DNA from: Cycas panzhihuaensis
Lineage: Eukaryota; Cycadophyta
Direction: 5' to 3'
NCBI GenBank assembly: GCA_023213395.1
Contig: CM041465.1
Coordinates: 29,271,741 to 29,335,740, forward strand
DNA length: 64,000 bases
In this document: piece after piece, positions 1 through 11,763 of the stretch
Numbering within the stretch: the stretch's first letter is position 1
Layout of the letters: every line of letters starts with the position of its first letter
Translations under genes and position numbers: made by a program
The notes under the pieces: generated by a model
Seen by the model: only the letters and a program-made list of their open reading frames with translations
Told to the model about the DNA's origin: nothing
The model's database searches: none

Positions 1-845
1 CTTCTATTGACCCATCTATTTGTTGATTATTTGGCATTATTATCTATTCATCCTTGTCTATTCATCTATTCATCATCATTTATCATTTATGTGTCTTTTT
101 ATTAGTCATTTGTCCATTCATCTACTTTCTCGTTTCCTCTTTCGTTGTCTGGTCTAATCCCTAGTCTATTAAAGTTGATCGCCATTTTTTATATTATAAT
201 TCAACTGAATCTATTCATCATCATTTCCATTCAATTCTTCATCCATTTCATCATCACCATTGGTTCATGTATTTGTCATTTATAAAAAAATATTTTTCAT
301 ATTTCTATTTTATCGCATGACAATTCAATGTAAAAACATTTTATTTTTCTATATAAGTTATTAACTCACTATATAGTGTTAATTATAATATATTTCCTAA
401 ATATATTACACATCCAAACTTATATACTTATGCTATTTACACTATTATACATTTACAAAATATTTTTAGTAGTGTAAATATATTATATATTGATCCTTTC
501 ATATTCATTTTATAATTATTCATATTATCATTTATATCCTTTTTAATTAATTTTTTATTATAAAATATTTCAAGTGCTTTATAGAATTATCATAGTTACT
601 ATTTAATTATCAAATATTTTAAGTGTTCTCAGAGAAAAACCATAGTTACCTTACTCATATCAAACCATTCATAAGGGTAGTTTAGTGATACATATACAAT
701 CACAATCTGAAGACTGGCATCATAAATATATTATTCAATGGTAAGCTCAGAGATATAGTGTTTATAGGTTAATCCAATCATAGTATACTATACTAATTAG
801 GAGGCTTAACCTACCTTCATATCAATCATTATCTGTACCTAAATC
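1..845. other. AT-rich flank without a recognisable gene
   Basis: No coding segment longer than background and no retroelement domain was found on either strand. The first 270 bases are rich in short TCATC/TTCAT units, and the rest is AT-rich. The last five bases (841-845, AAATC) are the left target-site duplication of the Copia element that follows. This stretch and the DNA from 14618 onward were therefore contiguous before that insertion, so it may be the 5' part of Gypsy remnant K, but I saw no LTR or primer site to prove it. Confidence 0.6.
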
Positions 846-1054
846 TGATGGAATTTCAATTGGGATGGAATAGAGAACTGCATTACATGGAGATTCATTC
901 TCCTTAAATATACATTATATAAATGACCGTTACAGACTGAAATGTAACTGATCAATATGAGATAGCCAAGTGTCATAGTCTTAGATTTGAGTTAGATTTG
1001 AGGGGTATCTCAACATGGCCCCTCTTTACCTAGATAAAACATTATATTTTAACA
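846..1054 (-). repeat. 3' LTR of Copia element A
   Basis: Aligns along its whole length with 14405-14612. In element sense the LTR runs from TGTT to ATCA. The immediate left flank is the TSD AAATC. A weak purine stretch lies just inside on the minus strand (about 1055-1066), where the polypurine tract should be. Confidence 0.92.
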
Positions 1055-1083
1055 CTGTTTCTTAATGTTTTATCTCCAACAAA

Positions 1084-2543
1084 CCTAATTTGTTTGTCAA
1101 ATACTAAAATCTTTCTTTTCCAAGAGACTTTGTCAGAAGATCTACAACTTGTTCAGAAGATGGACAATATTCAAGGTCAATTTCCTTATTTTGGACATTT
1201 TCCCTTATGAAATGATGATGAACTTCTATGTGCTTCATTCTTGCATGAAGGACTGGATTTTTGGTCAACTTGACGGTGCTCTGATTGTCACATTTTAGAG
1301 GGGTTGCTTCATTTTCACCCTATTCCAGGTCAATCAAAAGTTGTCTTAACCAGATACCTTCGCATGTTGTTGTTGTGGCTACTTTGTATTCTGCTTTGGT
1401 GGAAGACAATGCAACAATGACTTGCTTTTTACTGCACCATGAGATTGCTGAAGGACTAAGAAAGAAACAATACCCACTAGTAGACTTTCTTTGCTCCTTG
1501 TCTCCTGCCTAGTTAGAGTTGTAATATCCTGATAATTTTGTTGAACCTTTTTTTGGATACACTAGTTTCAGATCTATTATTCCCTTAAGATATCTTAGAA
1601 TTCTTTTTATAGCCTTCCAGTGTCTTAATTTAGGATTCTGCATATATCTGGCTACAAGTCCCACTGAGTGAGATATGTCAGGCCTGGTAGCTATCATATA
1701 AATTAGACTACCGATCATTTATCTGTACAGAGTGATGTTTGCTCCCTCTTCCATGTCATCAGCCATTAATTCATAATTTGTTTCTATGGGTGTGGCACAG
1801 GGATTGCAATTTTCCATCTGAAATATGGATAGAAAATTTCTAATGTATTTACTCTAGGACAGAGTTATATAACTCTATTGTTGGTCTATTTCTAATCCCA
1901 GTTAGTAATTTAAAAGACCTAAGTCTTTCATCTTAAACTTTTGTTGGAGTTATTCTTTTATGTCTTTAATGTCTTTTTTGTTGTTTCTGGTGAGGAGCAT
2001 ATCATCAACATAAACAATACTTATTATGACTTTGCCATCCTTTTTCCTTATGTACAGACTGAGGTATGAATCACATCATTTAAAGTTGTTTTCTTTTAGA
2101 AAATAATCTAGTTTTGCATACCAAGCTTGAGGAGCTTGCTTTAGACCATATAATGCCTTTCTTAGTTTACATACCAGATTATCTTGTCCTTTTTCAATAT
2201 ATCCTTTAGGCTGTTTCATGTAAACTTCTTCTTCCAATTCTCCATTTAAGAAGGAACTCTTTACATCCAACTGAGAGATCTTCCAATTCTATGTTGCAGC
2301 TAGTGCAATTACCATCCTTGTATTGTTCATTTTGGCTACAGGAGAGAATGTCTCATCATAGTCCACTCTAGTTGTTTGAGTGTATCCTTTTGCAACCAAT
2401 CTTGCTTTATACTTTTTTACTTTTCTATTCATTCCTTCTTTAGTTTTGTAGACCCATTTACAACCGATAGCAGATTTGTTGATCGACAATTCCACCAATT
2501 CCCATGTATGATTTCTTTTGATTGAATCTATTTCATTGTCCAT
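1084..2543 (-). pseudogene. Copia reverse transcriptase and RNase H (element A), decayed
   Basis: Minus-strand translation gives the Copia RT in order: the N-terminal WVYKTK and RLVAKGYTQ blocks (about 2500-2380), [20 protein letters not shown] (about 2270-2210), LYGLKQAP (about 2140), and the catalytic YVDD at 2001-2012. MIGSLIYMIATRPDISHSVG follows at 1718-1659. RNase H motifs then include LSSTKAEY and CDNQST (about 1290-1270). The RT catalytic aspartates are intact. Stops interrupt the frame several times, several at expected Gln positions, so the protein is not made. Family function: copying element RNA into DNA in virus-like particles. Confidence 0.9.
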
Positions 2544-3918
2544 CGTTATCTTCCATACCTACTACTCTTTGGCTTATTGAAAAGTCTGAGGTTTGATTAT
2601 GGTCAGCAAAGCTTTTTATTTTTTGACTCCTTATTATGTGTTCCATCACATTACTTTTTCCTTCTTCAATTGTTTTAATGTACCATCTAGGCAACTTCTT
2701 TTGTTTTTGTGAGAGTTCTTTACTGTTAGTTTCTTCTGAATCTTCTTTACTGTCAGTCTCTGCTGTAGGTTGATCTATGACATATTCTATTTCATTTTGG
2801 TTGGACGAAGAAGGAGAGGCTAGTACTTCTTCTAATGTTATTTTAGATGCAGCTTCTTTCTCAATCTTCTTTTCTGATGCAGCTTCCTGTTCAATCATCT
2901 TTTTACTTTCTTCAATTATTCTGACTTTTGTAGGTTCACTATCTTCTTCATTGAAGACTACTTTCTTAGGATCTATGCATTTGTAGGCCTTTGAATTCTT
3001 GTTATAGCCTATCATAATACATTCTATGCTTTTTTCATCTATCTTAGATCTATTTTTATCAAGTATATAGACAAAGGCTTGGCTACCAAAAACTCTAAGT
3101 GAACTTACATAAGGTTTTCTACCTATCCAAGCTTCTTCTGGAGTGATATCCTTCAAGGCTTTTGTTGGACATCGATTTATTAGGTAGTAAGCCATACTCA
3201 TTACCTCTACCCAATAACATTTTGATATATTTTTTTCACAAACCATACTTCTTGCCATTTTCATCAATGTTCTATTTTTTCTTTCTGCTACTCCATTTGA
3301 CTGTGGTGTATATGGAGTTGTAACCTATCTATAAATTCCTTAAATTTTGTAAAAGTTCAAGAATTCCTTTGATATGTATTCAGCCCCTCCATCTGATCTA
3401 ATACACTTAACTTTTGTTCCTTCTTCCATCTCTGCTTCTACTTTGAATTCTTTAAACATTTCAAAGACTTTTGACTTATTATGGAGGAAGTAGACCCATA
3501 CCTTTCGAGTAAAGTCATTGATGAAGGTTAAAAAATATCTACACCCATTAATTGTAAGTGGTGTAATGGGACCACAAAGGTCTATATGAATCAACTCTAG
3601 CTTCAATTGTGCTCTCTAGGTGCTTTCTTTGAAGGGAAGTCAGTGTTGCTTACCAAATTGAGAACCTTTACAAACAAAGTTATCAGAGGAGATATGAGGC
3701 AATCCATTCACCATTTCTGATTTTTTCATTAATCTTAATGTCTCAATTGGAAGATGCCCATACTTCAAATGCTAAATTTTATTACTGGATTTGATGACAG
3801 TACAAGCCTTTTCTTCTAGATTGGAAAGTACATGATTTGACAAAAGTTTATACAAATCATTACATCTCACACCTTTTGTAATAATTTCTCCATCGCTTTT
3901 CATATCTAAAATATAATA
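2533..3918 (-). pseudogene. Copia GAG-pre-integrase and integrase (element A), decayed
   Basis: The minus strand reads from the insertion point of B through a GAG-pre-integrase segment with an HHCC-like zinc motif (about 3770-3650). The integrase core follows: HIDLCGPI (first Asp, about 3590), IRSDGGAEY (second Asp, about 3400) and GVAERKN (Glu, about 3285), so the DDE triad is readable. The open stretch 3267-2533 (244 codons) carries the core end, GSQAFVY and GYNKNSKAY, and a Lys/Glu/Ser-rich linker leading to the RT. Stops near 3640, 3337 and 3324 break the frame. Confidence 0.88.
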
Positions 3919-3923
3919 GTATC

Positions 3924-3992
3924 TGTAATGAACCGTTACACCAAAACCTCGAGGTGTTAGTAAAGAGGGCCCCCCACCAAGTAGACCATTAC
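3924..3992 (-). repeat. Left terminal repeat of element B (truncated LTR)
   Basis: The first about 44 bases match the start of the right terminal repeat directly. The next about 24 bases match its loop as reverse complement (GCCCCCCACCAAGTAGACC in this copy). The second palindrome arm is absent and replaced by unrelated GC-richer DNA from about 3993. This is either a truncated 3' LTR with an inverted loop, or simply the terminal inverted repeat of B. Confidence 0.65.
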
Positions 3993-6885
3993 CTCCCTCC
4001 CGGTTCAAACAGGCTAGCCCTACCTAGCCCCACTTTCACCAACGTTCATGCGCCCCACAGGCCCCGGCTACAATGGCATTTTGCGCATAGATGATATTTG
4101 GCGCGTCACCCCACCACCCCCATAAGTAGTGTTGCCCCCACGGGATTTGAACCCGAGTCTGTTGGAGTGTGTTTCTCGGCTTCCGGGAATGGATACAGAA
4201 TTACTGACTCAGGTAAGTGCAGGTATGCTTCTCACCTTATCACCGCTTTCTTTTGATGAGTGTTTGCTTGCATGTTTGCATGTCGTGACCTTCTAGACGA
4301 TTTTATCTTCGTCTACAGTTATTTAGCCTATGACGACTATAGCGAGGGCATACTCCCAGTGAGTGTGGCACCCTGGTGGCCATTCCACTTCCTGTATTCT
4401 GCCCTCCTCGCTCCAGGATCCACTTGGCTTGCGTCACCTCTGCTTGTGTGATGACCTGTCATTGTTTGGTTGACTTGCCACATCGTTTGAATCCTATTTT
4501 TGCTCTTTTGGACTCGTTTGTTGGTATGTTTATCCTCAGGTAGATGTTTCAGCCCCCCATTAGTCTTTTTTATCATTTGCCTGACCAGTCGGCCGTCAAG
4601 CGATTTTGCCTCTAGGTGAATACCGCCATGAATTTCGTAGTACCGCTGTAAATTCCGTGGTACCATAGATTTTACGGCGGGATGATTGTCTATATTTATT
4701 TTTTAAAAACTACCATGGCAATTTCACATTTATTGCGAAACTACCATGTGTCTCATGACTTAACTTGCCTCTAGCTGCACCCTAATTACTTGCTTTAGGG
4801 TTTGGGCTGGGTATTTAAGTCATCATTAACTCATTTTTGGGATCTTTTATTCATTTTTTGGATTGCTCATCAAGGAAACAGCCCTGTGCTCTGCTATTCT
4901 CTGCTGCTCTATTGCTGCTATAGGACCTACACCTCTCCTCCAGCGCCTAGCTCTCCTTTGGCATAGCTAGGACATCTTCCCAGCCCTTCACACGTCTTGG
5001 AGAGGGCCCTTTTGGAGAGATCTTAGTGGATTCTTGCCCAGGCAGCCGTCAAGCGTTCTAAGTGCAGGTGTTCTTCCTCCAACTCCATTAGCAGGGTTCC
5101 AAGCCTACTATTCCATAGTTTCTAGGCTAATTTCTTAGCCTCTCTTCAACAGCCCTTGGCTGAGGTAAGAGCCTCCTCTCCTCTTCTCAGGTATTCATTG
5201 ATTTGAGCTATTTTCTTATTCAATTAATGCCCTATTTTGCTTGTCCTCTTGCTTGGTTTTTTGAAGGTTATTTTTTCCTTTGTATTAGGCTATTTTACTC
5301 CTGTCATTAGTGCCTCCTTGCCTACGTTTATTACTCAAGGCAGAAGTAGAGAGGGGTTGCATAGGGTTTGGGAGAGAGCTAGGTAGATTTCGTACCACCT
5401 TCCACGCTCCTCAAGTGGCTTTTAGCCCCCCAAACCTTCCCTCTCGCCCCATGCTGTCCTTGGCACTCAAACAAGGGTTTGTTGGGCCTTCCTTAGCCAC
5501 TGAAATCAGCACTGTCACACGTTGCAGCGCTGGTTTGAGGGCTTGTGCTTCAATCCGGGCAACTCAAGTAAGTCCCAACTAGTTGCCCTTTGCCCAACTC
5601 CTTTCCCGGCAACCCAGTTTGCTCTTCATAACACCCGGGCTTGATGTAGGTCCTCTTTAGCTCTTTTCAACCCTCTATGCTACTATTTCTAGACATCTTT
5701 TTTAGCCTTACCCTTGCTACCCTGTGGCTTTTGGGGGAGGTTGGGGTTGTTCTTTGCGGGAGGTGGGCCACTCCGAGGCTTACCGGTTATTTTCCATTTA
5801 CTTTAGTTGTCCTCCTTTACATATTATCATCATTGTGTTGATACTAACATACACGTATTTAAGTTTATATTTGCTTTGCATATACATGTACTGTTAAGAT
5901 CTTTTCCATTGTATGTTAGTACCCTTTCTTTGGAAAGGGGGGGGAGGTTGTCATTTACTTGCAAGTATTCAGAAAGCGCAAAGGACCTTTCTCCCTTTCT
6001 TCCTTTGCTAGTAAGTGCTTCCATTTATGTTGTATTTTCATACTTCATTTATTGCTAGTATTTGGTCCCTTTCTTTCCTTTGTTTGGTACTTTAGTATTT
6101 TTCCGGGGAAGGTAAGGGAGCCCCTTGTTTCAATCCGCCGCGACTCTTCACGACCACCGCGCCTTGTGGAGTAGTTTTGAGTGCCTCCTGGGAGCGTCCC
6201 CATTATGACATGCTTCCGTTCCAGGTACATGCTCTCACTCCACTCTATCACCTTTTCCTTTTGAGTTTCCTTTACATAGTAGTAATTAACTCATTGGAAA
6301 TAGAAAGGAAATTAACCTTACTTTAGTTCATACTTTATTTACTTTATTGCTTGCATCTTTTTTTGCCATAGGAAAAGGTTTTAGGAAACCTCCCACTACA
6401 CCTTTTCCCTCCTCCTGCCGTGCAAACTTCCTTCTCTCCTTATTATTTGTTTATTTGGTTAGTTTGCCTAGGCATACCTTAACCCATTTCCTTAGATTAT
6501 CTCTCTTATATTCTCTTGGTTCCCCGTTTAGCCAGATAACTGAGGTGACCCCGTTTATAGGCCACCTACTTGCCTATTCTTCCTTGTTTTTTGTTGCTCT
6601 AGGAAAACCCTTGAGGGTTCCTCTCCTTCCCCTTCCAGCCATCCAAGGGTGGGAAGATCCTTCCCTTAGGTCAACCCAGGTTAATCCTATGCCTCCTCAC
6701 CTCTTGTTTGAAGTGAGGGATCACTCTTTGGTAGCTATATTCCATTTGTAGGTCCCAAATTCATGCTCCGGTGCACGGGGCACCCTGTGTGGTATTTGCC
6801 CTACTTGTAGGTCCTTTTCTCAATCATTATCGACCGCTTTTACCATTCCTACTTAGTTAGGTAGCTATCCCGTAGATGCACATCC
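3993..6885 (+). repeat. Tat-like LTR fragment inside element B
   Basis: GC-richer than its surroundings and still containing many CpGs. Two blocks match the Tat2 LTR read on the minus strand: about 4640-4676 (GTGGTACCATAGATTTTACG here) and about 4718-4750 (a TTTCACATTTATTGCGAAAC block), the counterparts being around 57590-57630 and 57530-57556. A TATA-like GGTATTTAAG lies at 4809-4818, followed by a pyrimidine-rich leader with donor-like GTAAG sequences. I read it as U3-R-U5 sequence of a Tat-like Gypsy element in plus orientation. Short ORFs here (for example 5310-5582, 6347-6751) show no family features. Confidence 0.5.
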
Positions 6886-6889
6886 AGAG

Positions 6890-7402
6890 TGTAATGTTAT
6901 CACTCAACTCCCTCTTACCTACCAGGATTGTGCACCTCAATTTAGACATGTGATGCTCAACATGTCAAGGTAAGTTAATGTTAATTTGAGTTAGCTTATT
7001 TGAGTTAAGTTATATTATTTTATTAATTTGAATTCAGGGGTTGAGGAGTTTCCCTCCTCCCCCAAGACTATTTATATTATGGGGTGTACAACCCTGGTGT
7101 TTTTAGACACTGCCTCCTTTGAGGATATTTGTCATACTCTCAACAACAATGGATTAAAGACAATGCTATCATGCTCTCATAGTTCATTTGTGCAACATCG
7201 ATCTACATTACTACAGTGTTACATAGATTTGTATTGAATATGTGATGCAATACTATTATTTTAAATATATTGAAGTTTATTATATCTTCTGCCCTGTTCT
7301 CCTATTATTATTGTTCCTTCATTTGGAATTAGAGTAATTTAGCTACATTCTATTTCCTACATTTGGTATTAGAGCATAGTCCTGCAAACATTATTTCTAA
7401 CA
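6890..7402 (+). repeat. 5' LTR of element C
   Basis: Matches 11770-12297 along its length and ends TTCTAACA before the primer site. The expected first bases TGTTGGA are not recognisable: CATCCAGAG precedes GTAATG. The outer end is therefore mutated, recombined or slightly truncated at the junction with the Tat-like fragment. Confidence 0.85.
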
Positions 7403-7404
7403 TT

Positions 7405-7416
7405 TGGTATCATAGC
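7405..7416 (+). promoter_or_regulatory. Primer binding site of element C
   Basis: TGGTATCATAGC follows the 5' LTR after 2 bases. It differs from the initiator-Met site by one base and sets plus orientation. Confidence 0.85.
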
Positions 7417-10400
7417 AAGCGATTACTGATCTGTGAAGATTTGTGCAGATCTACATAGGATTTTCAAGCAAGTTATATACATTCAAGTTTTTATTCTCAT
7501 ATTTGAGTTATTTTCTCTTCAGATCTACAGATTTATCATATACTTTGATAGTTTACATGTTTTTGTCTACTTATTTGATATTTTTCATAGATTTACAAAA
7601 AAGCATCAGCTGCATACAAAAGTTATCAAGTTTTCTTCAAAGATCTGTAATTTGTTACTTCAGATATGCTATTTTTTACTATAGATCTGCTCATTTTATT
7701 AAGTTTTTTCAGCATTTTATACTACATCTAGTTCATATCTGTTGTATTTCATTATAGGTCTATATTTTTCATCATACTTTTTTACTATATTTTCAAGTTT
7801 TCTACAGATCTATAATCTTTGGAGCATATTCAATTTTTTTTGGAGAAGAACACACTGCATATTTGTCTACTAGAAGCTTTTGAAGCTTACTTGGGTACCT
7901 TCAGAGCCAAGTTGAGTTGATACTGTTGCTCATTTTCTGATTTAGCTTCTCATACATTTGGAAAAACATATATATATGACTGCTTGTTGAGATCTTGGCA
8001 AGCTCATCTGTTCACTGGAGAAGACGGATCAGAGTTTCATCTGCTATGAAAGACGTTCTCTCGCTCAGAAGTCTGCACAACAACACTGCAACCAGGCTAC
8101 CGAGTTCTTCATATTTTAAAATTCAAGATATAAATAAATAAATAAATTTCTTTGATATACTTTTTTTACTTTATTTCTGGCTCCGTTAATACATTTGTGT
8201 GCACTTGTATTACTGTTTCAATCTAGTCTTCTATGCCCTCAGTGTTCTCTTTGTGCTCAACATTGTTAAGAGACCTCCACCAGCCTAAAGTACATGCAAT
8301 ACCCACGCTATATATTTTGCTATATATTTTGGTACTTATTTAATATATCTCCGTAAATACATTCCAAGGATCATTCTTTATTTTGTGACTGTTTTGTAAA
8401 GCATTTCTCTGAATTTATTTATAGCTTAGTATTTGTTTGTCTGCTCTTTCCAGCTGAAGTTTCTTCTTGCAATATTGTTGCTCTTTGAATAATCCTTGGG
8501 CTCACTCCCCACCTTAGAAGCTTCCTTTATTAACCCATCATTCTGCAGACTATTGTCATCTTTCTGTTTGTGATCATTCTCAATCTGAACCTGCTCTTAA
8601 CATTCTTCACTTGATTCGAACTAGACCCCATTTGGGAGGAACCTATTCCCCATCTTCCCATCTTTATTTACCTTTTATTCTCCTTTAATACTACATATTT
8701 CTCGTTTTCCAACTCTATTTTTGATGATTGATTGTGTTTCCCAAAGTTTCTTTATCTGTTCCTACTTGAAGAAACCAAGTTTTTTTGAGTTTTGAAGCAT
8801 CTCTCATGTGTTTATACTTGTGTCTTTTCTCTATGACTGATTTCATAGTGTTTCTTTGCAAACTTCCTCGTATTCTTACCAAGCTTACCCATCTCTCTAT
8901 AGAACCACAAGACACCCTAAATTTCGAGGTCTAAAGATCCAAATTTCCTCTCAGCTTGATTCTGGTGCCGATACAACAAACTGCAAACTTGAGCGAGCGC
9001 GGCTTACTGGCCTCCATTACACAGTCTCTTACACGGCTTTATTATTAATAATAACGGGTGTTGTACGTTGGTGTTTTGGGTGCTGTATGTTATGTGCGCT
9101 GCCCATCTCTTGCACAACTTCATTATTAATAACACTGGTCATCTTCATTGGCATCTCCACACCGTCATGCAGGTTTTGCTTGGTGCGTAGCACACAGTTT
9201 TTGACAAGCTCTCGCAGCTCTAGATTACGGTCTGCACGCAGGTTTTGAGAGGCTTACGTCTCCTCCCGCACCTCCTACGCTATCCGTCTCTCCCAGCTTT
9301 ATTAATAACAGTGCTTAGAAATTTGGCGCAGCTAGGCACAATAGCGCGGAAGGCACAATAACACGGAATTGGGCTTTGTATACATTAATTCGACGAGTAC
9401 ATTAATTCGCTTATCGCCGTTTCTTATTTATATTTGCACATATATACATTAATTCAGCGTGCAGTACATTAATTCAGCTTCACCATTTTCTTATTTATAT
9501 TTGTATATATATATACATAAATATATATTAACTACGCCTGACTTTGGTTTCATCAATTTAACGTTTCAGTTTTTTATAAAGTTTAAAAATATAATTTAAT
9601 TATATTTAATACAATTTCAATTCCACGTTTTAAAGTTTTTAACCCTTTCATACACTCTGCCCCCAGTCTCATTTAGTCACCACGTGACCGTTTGCTATCT
9701 CAAAGGGGCTTAATAAGTTTTTATACCATTTTTCTTTTTATTTTTTTAAATTTTTTTATTCTACATAGAGTTATTGGCTTTTTTTTTGCCATAACTTCTC
9801 ATTGGCTCATCGGTTTCTAACGAAACTACTTTCATTAGATCAGAGATTTTCTTTACACTAATTTTGACTCGTCATATGACCAATTTGGTGTTGATTTGAC
9901 CCCATTTTGGCTAATTTAACGTCAGACATTTAAATTTTTAGCATTTTTTACACTTTTAACAAAATCACTTTTAGAACTGACTGTAATTTATTACTAATAA
10001 ATTATTTTTTACCTAGATTTCTTTTATAGCGATCTATATTCTATAAACTTCAATACCCACTTCTTATTTTAATTTTTTGAATTCATTTTCATTAGTATTT
10101 TAATCGCTAAAAGTGAGAATTTAGTTGTTTTTAGCATATTTCTTAACATTTTTACGTAAAGGCACCTGTTACCATTTTTGCTATAACCATTTTATTTTGT
10201 ATCAGATTTTAATTTCGTTAGTTTTTTTAGGAAGCTGACTCAATTCTCTTCCATTTGACATAATGTTTTATACATTTTGATATATTTTTCCTGATTTTCA
10301 AATCATTCAAAGTAGAGGTACTTTATTGCCTCAAATCTACTATTTTTACATATCTTTTAATATATTTTTTCAAAAATTTTCAATTGAAAGTATATTGAAT

Positions 10401-11006
10401 AATTTTATAAATAATATTTGATCACCTTACAACATTCTATAAGCATTTTGTTAGCATTTTGACCCCCTGCTCCTGTTTAGCCTTAAAACAAGGCATGTAC
10501 CTTTGATTCACTAAAACTTGATTTCTAGGAACCTATTTTTAGAATGGTCAATTCCGTTGGGTTCATATTTTATCTATCTTTATACTCGTAAAGTTTTATA
10601 TCATTTTGATATCATTTAATATACTTTTAAATCCCTCAAACCTAAGGTTATCATTTAAACCTTCTTTTAAGGAGCATATTATTTCTTTATTAAATTTTTT
10701 TTTATATTGTTATTTTTTCAAAGTGAAAAATACTTTTATATATTTTATTTTCAACATTTTACATTATTATCAAGGCAAAAGATCTTTATATGTGCTCTTA
10801 TATTCACTTTATCTCAAAGTTTATTTGAAAGGCATACCTATATTGAAAAGTTCTTTTATCATTTTTGTAAAAAAAGAATTATTTCCTTATTATGCCTAGT
10901 TGATTGACTTTCTAAAGGGTATTTAAAATCATATATATTCATTGATTTATTGATATTTTAACTTATTAAAGCATATTCATTTTACATACTAAAGTTATTT
11001 GATAAA
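7417..11006 (+). other. Long AT-rich leader of element C
   Basis: About 3.6 kb with no convincing coding sequence. The first 400 bases carry repeated CAGATCTAC-like units. Around 8990-9310 there is a GC-richer island with three similar ATTAATAA-centred segments (about 9026, 9107 and 9286). At 9380-9512 an about 65-bp unit carrying TACATTAATTC twice is duplicated in tandem. From 9580 on it is T-rich. ORFs at 7433-7757, 8856-9248 and 10606-10907 are low-complexity or featureless, and I do not regard them as genes. Confidence 0.65.
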
Positions 11007-11763
11007 ATGACTCAATTCCCTATTTTGGATGGCCAAAATTTTGCACAATGGTATAACACTATGAGAAACTATTTTATTGAACATGATTTGTGGAAATATT
11101 TGTAATATGATTATGATGTTAGCATTAAAGAATATGTTCAAAAGGATAATGAAGCATTAGGTTTATTATTTTGTACTATGAATAATGAATTTTTTTCAAA
11201 GGTATGTGATTTGACAACATCTAAGTCTGTTTGGGATTTATTGATTTCCATTTATGGGGGAGATACCTCCAATGTATTTGATGAAATTTTTGATGAGCAT
11301 GTGAGACAGGTGATAGAACAGGTAGATCATGATGACAAAACCAATGAAGATTCAGATCAAATGCAGGACCACCTTGTTGCACAAGGATTTGATCCTCCAT
11401 TTGAGGGGGAGAATGAAGATGAATCATTTGACATGACGCGGAATGAATCTAATGATATGACAAAGAATGAACCTGATGATATGATAGTTGTTCAAAGTAT
11501 AAAGATTACAAAAGTTCAAGTTCAAAGCCTTCTTAATGTTCTAATCGACAAAGTCAAAATTACAGCTATTCATTTATATTTAAATCAAGTTTCATCTACC
11601 TATAGTTTTTCTAGATCATTCCATGATAAAGAGACACATGTGGCTATAAGAGTGAGAAGAGTTGATAAAGATCAAGATCAGAATTTCAATGTTTTTTTCA
11701 AGTATAAGTTCCATAAATTCAAGGAAAAGATACAAGTGTTCGTGATAACATTAAGGGGGAGAA
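11007..11763 (+). pseudogene. Gag-like ORF with acidic repeat tail (element C)
   Basis: From the ATG at 11007 the frame reads MTQFPILDGQNFAQWYNTMR and continues as a Copia Gag N-domain (DUF4219/UBN2-like), interrupted by one TAA at 11103-11105 where the family could have Gln. An uninterrupted frame follows to 11807: a short Gag core ending near VWDLLISIYGG, then a D/E/N-rich tail with three tandem 8-residue units of the type ESxDMTxN (about 11424-11487), then a basic C-terminus. There is no zinc knuckle and no pol. The frame runs across the polypurine tract into the LTR, so the original stop has probably been lost. Likely role by homology: RNA-packaging capsid protein. Confidence 0.7.

Noticed and set aside
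1285-1512. Plus-strand ORF of 75 codons
   Set aside because: It is the opposite strand of the Copia RNase H, which has clear family motifs.
4141-4160. tRNA-like B box (GGATTTGAACCCGAG region) suggesting a SINE or tRNA gene
   Set aside because: No convincing A box at the right distance on the minus strand, no cloverleaf and no poly-A tail. It is too weak to call.
5310-6751. Short open frames in the GC-richer part of element B as host genes
   Set aside because: None shows a domain, they overlap on both strands, and the segment matches Tat LTR sequence.
9380-9512. Repeats considered as a CRISPR-like array
   Set aside because: Only two imperfect units, no regular spacers, in a eukaryotic retroelement leader.
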